The translations under genes were made by a program, and so were the position numbers. A stretch of DNA of 11,977 nucleotides from DATLZB01 sp035574175. GTDB lineage: Bacteria; Pseudomonadota; Alphaproteobacteria; Rhizobiales; Hyphomicrobiaceae. Every line of letters starts with the position of its first letter. Position 1 is the stretch's first letter. The DNA lies in the NCBI GenBank assembly GCA_035574175.1, contig DATLZB010000026.1, positions 1 through 11,977 of the forward strand, written 5' to 3'. Positions 6,688 through 11,977 of the stretch are shown here, one piece after another. The notes under the pieces were generated by a model. That model ran no database searches. It was not told the DNA's origin and saw only the letters and a program-made list of their open reading frames with translations.

Positions 6688-8277
6688 GTGGCCAGTCGCG
6701 GTTCCATCGTCGTCATTGGCGCCGGCCTCGCCGGGCTGTTCACCGCGCTCAAGCTTGCGCCGCGTCCGGTGACCCTGATCGCCGCGGAGCCGCTCGGCGA
6801 GGGCGCCTCGAGCGCCTGGGCGCAGGGCGGCATCGCAGCCGCGGTGGGCGAGGGTGACAGCCCCGAGGTGCACGCCGCCGACACGATCGCCGCCGGCGCC
6901 GGTCTCGTCGATGCCCAGATCGCGCACATGGTTGCCGCCGAGGCGCCTGAGCGCGTGCGCGACTTGCTGGCCTATGGGGTGCCGTTCGACCGCGACCTTT
7001 TCGGCCGCTTTGTTCTCTCGCGGGAAGCGGCGCACTCGGCCCGGCGCATCGTGCGCGTCTCGGGCGACCGGGCGGGCCACGCCATCATGCAGGCGCTGAT
7101 CGCGGCCGTGCGTGCCACATCCTCCATCGCGGTCCTCGAGGGCTTCAGCGCCACCGGGCTCATCACACGGGAGAGCCGCGTCTGTGGCGTATTGCTCGCT
7201 CGCGAAGACGATCCGGCGGCCGAGCACCGGCTTGACGACGCCGCGGCGGTGGTGCTGGCCACCGGCGGGGTGGGCGGCCTTTATGCAGTGACTACCAACC
7301 CGCCGCACGCGCGCGGCGAAGGCATTGCTCTCGCGGCGCGTGCCGGCGCAGTGATCCGCGACGCCGAATTCGTCCAGTTCCATCCCACCGCCATCGACAT
7401 CGGCATCGACCCGGCCCCGCTCGCCACCGAAGCGCTGCGCGGAGAAGGCGCCACGCTCATCAACAGCCGGGGCGAACGGTTCATGCCGGGCGTGCACCCC
7501 GACGGCGAGCTCGGCCCCCGCGACGTGGTGGCGCGCGCGGTGTTCCGCGAGATCGCTGCCGGCCGCGGCGCCTTCCTCGATTGCCGCGCTGCCGTCGGCG
7601 CCCGCTTCGCGCAAGCCTACCCAACCGTCTATGCGCGCTGTCGCCAGGCGGGGCTCGATCCCGCGGTCGAGCCGATCCCGGTGGCGCCGGCCGAGCACTA
7701 TCACATGGGCGGAGTGAAGACAGACGCTAGTGCACGCACCAGCGTCGCCGGGCTGTGGGCAGTCGGTGAAGTCGCTTCTACCGGCCTGCACGGCGCCAAC
7801 AGGCTCGCTTCCAACTCCCTGATCGAGGCGGTCGTGTTCGGCGCCCGCGCGGCACTGGACATTGCGCGCGAGGTTCGCAGCGATGGTTGCGCGGGGCGAC
7901 CCACCCTCACGCGCACGAAGGCCCGGCAGGTGCCGGATGCCGGCGCGCGCAAAGCGGCGATTGCTATGGTACGCGCCACGATGGCCGCCAACGCCGGCGT
8001 CGAAAGGCACGAGGAGGGCCTCATGACCGCGCTCGACACGCTGGCGCAAATCGAGGCAGCCGCCGACGGGGATGTGGTGATCGGGAACGCCGCGCTCGCC
8101 GCCCGCTTCATCGTCGAGTGCGCACTTAGGCGGCGCGAAAGCCGCGGCGCGCATTACCGCCGTGACTTTCCAGAATCCGAACCCAAGCTGGCGCGCCCGT
8201 CATTCATCACGCTTGCCGGCCTCAATTTGCGCGCGGGCCTGGCTGGTGGCGTGCTGGCAGGGCTCGGCGGCAATTAA
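6688..8277 (+). CDS. nadB: L-aspartate oxidase
   Basis: A 529-residue flavoprotein that oxidises L-aspartate to iminoaspartate for NadA. The FAD-binding Rossmann motif GAGLAGL is at residues 11-17, followed by the SSAWAQGGIAA active-site region typical of NadB and the succinate dehydrogenase flavoprotein family. Further landmarks are FVQFHPTA, the EALRGEGATLIN segment, HYHMGGVKTD, and GLHGANRLASNSL near the end of the FAD domain, then a helical C-terminal domain. The gene begins with GTG at 6688, after a weak AGG some 12 bp upstream, so translational coupling to nadA is plausible. The next gene, nadC, starts 11 bp after its stop. Confidence 0.96.
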   Translation: MASRGSIVVIGAGLAGLFTALKLAPRPVTLIAAEPLGEGASSAWAQGGIAAAVGEGDSPEVHAADTIAAGAGLVDAQIAHMVAAEAPERVRDLLAYGVPFDRDLFGRFVLSREAAHSARRIVRVSGDRAGHAIMQALIAAVRATSSIAVLEGFSATGLITRESRVCGVLLAREDDPAAEHRLDDAAAVVLATGGVGGLYAVTTNPPHARGEGIALAARAGAVIRDAEFVQFHPTAIDIGIDPAPLATEALRGEGATLINSRGERFMPGVHPDGELGPRDVVARAVFREIAAGRGAFLDCRAAVGARFAQAYPTVYARCRQAGLDPAVEPIPVAPAEHYHMGGVKTDASARTSVAGLWAVGEVASTGLHGANRLASNSLIEAVVFGARAALDIAREVRSDGCAGRPTLTRTKARQVPDAGARKAAIAMVRATMAANAGVERHEEGLMTALDTLAQIEAAADGDVVIGNAALAARFIVECALRRRESRGAHYRRDFPESEPKLARPSFITLAGLNLRAGLAGGVLAGLGGN

Positions 8278-8288
8278 GGGTGATTGCA

Positions 8289-9176
8289 ATGACGAGTGAA
8301 CCCGAACTCGAATTCGACCTCGACCTGCCGGCGACTATCGTCGAACCTTTGGTCAGAGCCGCACTGGCGGAGGACCTGGGCGTCAGCGGAGACATCACTA
8401 CACATGCGATCGTGCCCGCTGGCGCGCGCGCATGCGGGGTGCTTGCTGCGCGCAAGGCCGGCGTCGTCGCGGGACTGAAGGTGGCGGAGGCGGCGTTCCG
8501 CGCTCTCGATCCGCAGGTTGAGTTCAAGATCGAGATCGCGGACGGCCGGCGGGCGCCGGCGGGCGCCGCTCTCGCTCGTGTTGCCGGAAACGCTCGGGCG
8601 CTGCTCTCTGCGGAGCGTGTCGCTCTCAACTTCCTCGGTCGCATGAGCGGCATTGCCACGCTGACGCGGGCATTCGTGGATGCCATCGCCGGCACCAAGG
8701 CGATGATTGTCGACACCCGCAAGACGACGCCGAACCTGAGAACGTTCGAGAAGTATGCCGTGCGCGCTGGGGGCGGCCAAAACCACCGTGCGGGACTCCA
8801 TGACGCCGTGCTCATCAAGGACAACCACATTGTGGTAGCGGGCGGCGTCGGTGCTGCCATCAAGCGGATCCGCAGCCGTGTCGGCCATATGGTCAAGGTT
8901 GAGGTCGAGGTGGACACGCTCGAAGCGCTCGCCGAGGCGCTTGCCTACAACATCGACGCCGTGCTCCTCGACAACATGGGCCCGGAGCGCCTCGCCGAAG
9001 CCGTCCGCCTGGTGGCAGGGCGGGCGCTGACGGAGGCGTCGGGCGGAGTGAGCCTCGAGACGGTGCGCGCCATCGCGGAGTCGGGGGTCGACCTCATCTC
9101 GTCCGGCGCGCTCACCCACTCGGCGCCGGCGCTCGACATCGGCCTCGATTTCGAGATCGCGGTGCGGGCGCCCTAG
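8289..9176 (+). CDS. nadC: nicotinate-nucleotide pyrophosphorylase (quinolinate phosphoribosyltransferase)
   Basis: A 295-residue NadC, which joins quinolinate to PRPP with decarboxylation to give nicotinate mononucleotide, the last step of the operon's pathway. Recognisable motifs are ERVALN (109-114), DTRKTTP (142-148), the HRAGLHDAVLIKDNH segment (166-180), the EVEVDT strand, LLDNM, and the phosphate-binding SSGALTHSA near the C-terminus. Length is normal for the family. GTG 8280 could add three residues, but ATG 8289 has AAGGG at 8276-8280 at a good distance. The gene overlaps nothing and follows nadB by 11 bp, completing nadABC. Confidence 0.96.
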   Translation: MTSEPELEFDLDLPATIVEPLVRAALAEDLGVSGDITTHAIVPAGARACGVLAARKAGVVAGLKVAEAAFRALDPQVEFKIEIADGRRAPAGAALARVAGNARALLSAERVALNFLGRMSGIATLTRAFVDAIAGTKAMIVDTRKTTPNLRTFEKYAVRAGGGQNHRAGLHDAVLIKDNHIVVAGGVGAAIKRIRSRVGHMVKVEVEVDTLEALAEALAYNIDAVLLDNMGPERLAEAVRLVAGRALTEASGGVSLETVRAIAESGVDLISSGALTHSAPALDIGLDFEIAVRAP

Positions 9177-9205
9177 AATCGTATTCCAGGCTATTCAAGG
9201 CGCAG

Positions 9206-9241
9206 GCCGGCGATCCATGGTATGCTGTGCCATGAGCCGGC
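9206..9241 (+). other. stem-loop between nadC and the small membrane gene
   Basis: GCCGGC (9206-9211) pairs with GCCGGC (9236-9241), and inside it CATGG (9216-9220) pairs with CCATG (9230-9234), leaving a nine-base loop and a small internal loop. No T-run follows, and the structure ends about 25 bp before the start codon of the next gene. It may end nadC transcripts or act in the leader of the next gene; the sequence does not decide. Confidence 0.35.
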
Positions 9242-9266
9242 GGGACAAACAAAACGGGAGCGGGAC

Positions 9267-9494
9267 ATGGTCGCGCCGGAGTTGATCGCCATATGGGGCG
9301 CGACGGCGATCGCCGCCGCCGTGGCGGGCGGTATCCTGGCCAACATCAAGAACCGCGACTACTCGTTCTGGATCGCCATGAGCTTCTTGCTGCCGCCGGC
9401 GGTGGTGGTGCTCATTCTCCTGCCTCGCCTTAAAGAGCGCCCTGTGCGGATCAGCACCGACGACGACGAGGTGGACTCCTCCGACCGAGCCTGA
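9267..9494 (+). CDS. small two-helix membrane protein of unknown function
   Basis: A 75-residue protein with two clear hydrophobic helices, about residues 5-26 (rich in Ala and Gly) and 34-53 (FWIAMSFLLPPAVVVLILLP), joined by a short polar turn NIKNRDYS. The charged tail begins RLKERPVR and ends in an acidic stretch rich in Asp and Ser. ATG 9267 follows GGAG at 9257-9260 with good spacing; an upstream ATG at 9222 lies inside the stem-loop and has no ribosome binding site, so I rejected it. Small proteins with an RDYSFW-like turn are common in Hyphomicrobiales, but I know of no assigned function. It is convergent with ybaB, 28 bp away. Confidence 0.7.
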   Translation: MVAPELIAIWGATAIAAAVAGGILANIKNRDYSFWIAMSFLLPPAVVVLILLPRLKERPVRISTDDDEVDSSDRA

Positions 9495-9499
9495 GGCAT

Positions 9500-9519
9500 C
9501 GCGCTGCGGCGACAGCGCG
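9500..9519. terminator. possible bidirectional terminator hairpin between convergent genes
   Basis: CGCGCTG (9500-9506) pairs perfectly with CAGCGCG (9513-9519) around a six-base loop, placed in the 28-bp gap between the stop codons of the convergent small membrane gene and ybaB. Its position is right for a shared terminator, but neither side has a T-run. Confidence 0.4.
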
Positions 9520-9522
9520 TGG

Positions 9523-9843
9523 TCAGAAGAGCTTGAGGCCGGGCGGCAGCGGCAGCCCGCCAGTCAGTTCGTGCATCTTGGCCTGCAGCGCCGTTTCTAC
9601 CTTGTTCTTGGCGTCGTTCGCCGCAGCGACGATCAGATCCTCGACGATTTCGGCCTCCTCGGGCTTCAGCAGAGAAGGGTCGATTTTGACGCGCCGCACC
9701 TCCCCCTTGCCGTTGAGGGTGACGGACACGAGGCCCCCGCCCGATTGTCCGGCGATCTCCAGGGCAGCGAGCCCCTCTTGAAGCTTCTGCACGCGCTCCT
9801 GGAGCTGCTGGGCCTGCTTCATCACACTCATCAGGTCCTTCAT
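9523..9843 (-). CDS. ybaB: YbaB/EbfC-family nucleoid-associated protein
   Basis: A 106-residue protein of the YbaB/EbfC family, which binds DNA as a dimer and affects nucleoid structure and recombinational repair. The N-terminal helix MKQAQQLQERVQKLQ is the typical coiled region; the beta part (SGGGLVSVTLNGKGEVRRVKIDPSLL) and the closing helix followed by GGLPLPPG are also characteristic. The frame could start eight codons earlier at 9867, but that would overlap the end of dnaX; ATG 9843 has GAGG about seven bases upstream. It follows dnaX by 20 bp on the same strand and is almost certainly cotranscribed. In many bacteria recR comes next, but here the strand switches. Confidence 0.93.
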   Translation of the reverse strand: MKDLMSVMKQAQQLQERVQKLQEGLAALEIAGQSGGGLVSVTLNGKGEVRRVKIDPSLLKPEEAEIVEDLIVAAANDAKNKVETALQAKMHELTGGLPLPPGLKLF

Positions 9844-9863
9844 TGTAACCTCGCTAGCTGTTC

Positions 9864-11591
9864 TCACCCGGTGGCGCTGTCATCGCCCTGGCCCTTGGCG
9901 AGCGGCCGAACCGCCTTGATCTCGGCGGAGGGAAAGGCCTCGAGCACCGCCTTAAGCGCCGGATGTTGTCTGAGGCCAGCGAGCTCTGCCGCCTCGCGCT
10001 CGCGCCGCTCTTCGCCGAGGGGCGGCGCTCCGGGCTCGCTTGACACGGCCACGATCCAACGCCGACCGCTCCAACGGGTGAGCTTCTCTGCCAACTCACC
10101 AGCCAGGCTCGGCGGCGCACCGTCGAGCAGCCGCAGCTCGATGCGGCCAGCCTCGAAGCGCACAAGACTCACGTGCTCCTCGAGATGAACCTTCAGTTTG
10201 GCGTCGCGTCGCGCCCCGACCAACTCGACGACCTCGGAAAAGCTCGCCGGGCCGGTGCTCGGGGATGGCGGCGTCGGTGGTGCGGAGCCGAACAGGCCTC
10301 TCTGGTCGCGCTGGTGATCCTCCCCCGCGGTCCCTTGTGGTCCGGCGGGAGCGGCGCGGTCGCCGCCCGGCCGACCGAGCGAGCGGATGATCTCGTCGGG
10401 CGAGGGCAGGTCGGCAGCGTAGGCCATGCGGATCAGCACCATCTCCGCCGACGCCAGCGGATCGGGCGCGCGCTGCGTCTCTTCCAGGCCCTTGAGCAGC
10501 ATCTGCCAGGCCCGGGCGAGCACCGGAATCGACGCAGCTCCGGCCAGAGCCGCGGCGCGACGCTTCTCCTCGGCGGCAAGCGCCTCTCCGGCGGCCCGAT
10601 CGCCGGCGACCTTGATGCGCGTGGCCGCATGCACAGCCTCAGCCAAATCGGCAAGCACCTGCGAGGGCTCCGCGCCGTCGCGGATGATCGCGCTGAGCGC
10701 AGAGATGGCGGGCCCTGCCCTGCCGCGGAGCACCTCCTCCAGGAGATCAAAAATGCGACTCCGATCGGCAAGGCCGAGCATCTCCCTGACGGTCGCGGCC
10801 GTTACCGCGCCGGAGCCCATGGCAATGGCCCGGTCGAGCATGGAAAGGCCGTCGCGCACCGAGCCTTCCGCGGCGCGGGCGATCAAGGTGAGAGCGTCAG
10901 GTTCGGCACTGAGGCCCTCCCGTTCCACGATCTTCGCGAAATGGCTGACGAGCTCCGGCACATCCACGCGGCGCAGATCGAACCGCTGGCAGCGCGAGAG
11001 CACGGTAACGGGAACCTTGCGCACCTCGGTGGTGGCAAAGATGAATTTGACGTGCGGCGGCGGCTCTTCCAGCGTCTTCAAAAGCGCGTTGAACGCGCCT
11101 TTGGAGAGCATGTGGACCTCGTCGATGATAAACACCTTGTAACGGGCAAGAACCGGCCGGTAGTGGGCGCTTTCGATCAGCTCGCGCACGTTGTCGACGC
11201 CGGTGTGAGATGCCGCGTCCATCTCGATGACATCTGGGTGCCGGCTCTGGATGATGTCGAGGCAATGTTCGCCGTAACCATCCATATCGATGGTCGGGCG
11301 GTCCGGCAGACCGGGCTTGGCGTAGTTGAAGGCACGGGCGAGGATGCGGGCGGTCGTGGTCTTGCCGACGCCGCGCACGCCGGTAAGCATGTAGCCTTGC
11401 GCGATGCGATCGGTGGCGAACGCGTTCCTCAGCGTTCGCACCATCGCCGCCTGGCCGATCAGGTCGGCGAAGGTCTCAGGCCGATATTTGCGGGCCAGCA
11501 CCACGTAGGGCGCAGGTACAGGCTCGACACCCGGCGAGACGGCGCCCTCCCGGCTCTGCGGTTCTGAACTGGACGCCTTCTTCCTGGCCAT
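9864..11591 (-). CDS. dnaX: DNA polymerase III subunit gamma/tau
   Basis: A 575-residue clamp-loader ATPase that loads the sliding clamp and links the polymerase cores to the helicase. The AAA+ parts are complete: Walker A GVRGVGKT (71-78), Walker B VFIIDEVH (153-160), LLKTLEEPP (170-178), and the SRC arginine-finger motif (199-201). The region 89-120, which in E. coli holds a four-cysteine zinc module, keeps only C110 here. The region after about residue 370 corresponds to the clamp-loader collar and a tau-type extension. ATG 11591 (MARKK) is chosen: the frame remains open to 11789, but that stretch is the SRP RNA gene. ATG 11618 (MREGHTS) is a close alternative, and GAGGGG lies 15 bases before 11591. 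No clear slippery A-run for gamma production was noticed. Confidence 0.95.
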   Translation of the reverse strand: MARKKASSSEPQSREGAVSPGVEPVPAPYVVLARKYRPETFADLIGQAAMVRTLRNAFATDRIAQGYMLTGVRGVGKTTTARILARAFNYAKPGLPDRPTIDMDGYGEHCLDIIQSRHPDVIEMDAASHTGVDNVRELIESAHYRPVLARYKVFIIDEVHMLSKGAFNALLKTLEEPPPHVKFIFATTEVRKVPVTVLSRCQRFDLRRVDVPELVSHFAKIVEREGLSAEPDALTLIARAAEGSVRDGLSMLDRAIAMGSGAVTAATVREMLGLADRSRIFDLLEEVLRGRAGPAISALSAIIRDGAEPSQVLADLAEAVHAATRIKVAGDRAAGEALAAEEKRRAAALAGAASIPVLARAWQMLLKGLEETQRAPDPLASAEMVLIRMAYAADLPSPDEIIRSLGRPGGDRAAPAGPQGTAGEDHQRDQRGLFGSAPPTPPSPSTGPASFSEVVELVGARRDAKLKVHLEEHVSLVRFEAGRIELRLLDGAPPSLAGELAEKLTRWSGRRWIVAVSSEPGAPPLGEERREREAAELAGLRQHPALKAVLEAFPSAEIKAVRPLAKGQGDDSATG

Positions 11592-11691
11592 GTGCCGCGA
11601 CGTATGCCCCTCACGCATTGCCGGCCCGGCGTGACCGAAGCGGCATGACGGCTCGAATGCGGCAGACCCGGCCGCCTCAAATCTCGGCAAG

Positions 11692-11788
11692 TGGGAGGCT
11701 GACGAACGACCCGCATCCTGATCGTTAGGGCTGCTTCCTTCCGGACCTGACCCGGTTGGCGAGGGAGACGTCCGCCGCCAACCTCCCA
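11692..11788 (-). ncRNA. ffs: signal recognition particle 4.5S RNA (small bacterial type)
   Basis: On the minus strand the conserved SRP domain IV is present: GTCAGGTCCGGAAGGAAGCA, including the GGAAGC-type loop region bound by Ffh. The ends pair as a 13-bp terminal helix, TGGGAGGTTGGCG with CGTCAGCCTCCCA (two G-T pairs), which sets the limits at 97 nt, the normal size for this class. The RNA with Ffh targets membrane proteins to the translocon. It lies 100 bp upstream of dnaX on the same strand, a common alphaproteobacterial order. Confidence 0.95.
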
Positions 11789-11794
11789 TTGCGG

Positions 11795-11823
11795 AATATG
11801 GCGAGAAGCGGCGGGGGTGGCAA
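11795..11823 (-). promoter_or_regulatory. ffs promoter
   Basis: On the minus strand, TTGCCA (-35, 11818-11823) and CATATT (-10, 11795-11800) are spaced by exactly 17 bp, and the -10 ends six bases before the predicted RNA 5' end at 11788. Hexamers, spacing and start point agree, which makes this the best promoter in the window. Confidence 0.7.
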
Positions 11824-11840
11824 GGCTCGTACCAAGAAGG

Positions 11841-11844
11841 CTAG
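11841..11844. repeat. probable target-site copy (CTAG) at the IS end
   Basis: CTAG directly borders the presumed IS end. IS5-family elements often insert at and duplicate short TA-containing sites such as CTAG. The matching copy would lie beyond the right edge of the window, so the duplication cannot be confirmed. Confidence 0.35.
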
Positions 11845-11977
11845 GCTGAATCGACATTCAGCGCATCCATAGCATGGCTCCGGCGAGGCATAGGAAGGCG
11901 AGGAAGTGACAGGCGCGGCGGTCGTAGCGAGTGGCGAGGCGTCGAAAATGCTTCAACTTGTTGAAGCAGCGCTCGAT
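11845..11977 (-). mobile_element. 3' end of an IS5-family insertion sequence
   Basis: The end of an insertion sequence runs off the right edge. It holds the transposase C-terminus, whose stop codon lies inside the presumed terminal repeat GGCTGAATCGACATTCAG (11845-11862), as is usual in this family. That end sequence contains its own inverted repeat, TGAAT-cgac-ATTCA. The exact end at 11845 is inferred from the adjacent CTAG and the position of the stop. Confidence 0.6.
11858..11977 (-). CDS. IS5-family transposase, C-terminal 39 residues
   Basis: The minus-strand frame entering from the right edge reads IERCFNKLKHFRRLATRYDR, then a hydrophobic FLAFLCLAGAMLWMR ending, and stops at TGA 11860-11858. 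The E-R-x-F-x-x-L-K-x-F-R-R-x-x-T-R-Y-D pattern is the conserved C-terminal segment of IS5-family (IS427-like, orfB) transposases, which holds the last catalytic glutamate (here E2 of the fragment). The rest of the gene is outside the window, so whether the element is intact is unknown. Confidence 0.85.
   Translation of the reverse strand: MERCFNKLKHFRRLATRYDRRACHFLAFLCLAGAMLWMR

Noticed and set aside
6646..8154. Open frame on the minus strand opposite nadB
   Set aside because: Shadow of nadB, which is unmistakable on the plus strand; the translation has no recognisable domain.
10173..11567. Plus-strand open frame opposite dnaX
   Set aside because: Shadow of dnaX, rich in Arg, Gly and His as such shadows are, with no domain.
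11659..11675. GCGGC/GCCGC hairpin downstream of ffs as a terminator
   Set aside because: Five base pairs, no T-run on the minus strand, and dnaX may be partly transcribed through it.
11592..11789. N-terminal extension of dnaX from 11789
   Set aside because: The stretch is the SRP RNA gene and its downstream spacer; the translation has no DnaX-like sequence and the family core begins well after ATG 11591.

Overview
The window looks like chromosomal DNA of a high-GC alphaproteobacterium, most likely of the order Hyphomicrobiales (Rhizobiales). The grounds are a NadQ-type NAD regulator (a family known from alphaproteobacteria), a DnaX with the rhizobial-looking cysteine-poor insert, an HD hydrolase beginning with a rhizobial-looking 'RMLSGRRLDLL' motif, and the ffs-dnaX-ybaB order. 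The family or genus cannot be fixed from the sequence alone.

Layout. (1) Positions 1-2208, plus strand: the tail of an unrecognised protein, a stand-alone receiver-domain response regulator with a CtrA-like half-site pair upstream, a YfbR-like HD phosphohydrolase, and a small dual-specificity/tyrosine-type phosphatase. (2) 2318-3370: nadQ, a transcription factor built from a catalytically degenerate Nudix domain and a C-terminal winged helix. (3) 3536-5419: a patatin-like phospholipase followed 33 bp later by a small protein with what looks like a tandem PGDYG-type repeat; this is the least explained part of the window. (4) 5514-9176: the complete nadA-nadB-nadC operon for de novo NAD synthesis from aspartate, preceded by two direct copies of a 19-bp partly palindromic element that I propose as NadQ operators. 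(5) 9267-9494: a small two-helix membrane protein, convergent with what follows. (6) 9523-11977, minus strand: ybaB, dnaX, the 4.5S/SRP RNA gene (ffs) with a well-formed promoter, and the 3' end of an IS5-family insertion sequence that ends about 20 bp upstream of the ffs promoter.

How the parts work together. NadQ is expected to sense NAD status through its Nudix-like domain and repress nadABC, so regulator and target lie within 2.3 kb of each other with the phospholipase pair between them. The HD hydrolase probably trims deoxynucleoside monophosphates. dnaX (clamp-loader tau subunit) and ybaB (nucleoid-associated protein) form a replication/repair operon that normally ends with recR; here recR is absent and the operon meets a convergent gene. 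The IS copy is the only mobile DNA seen; no CRISPR array, tRNA or rRNA is visible.
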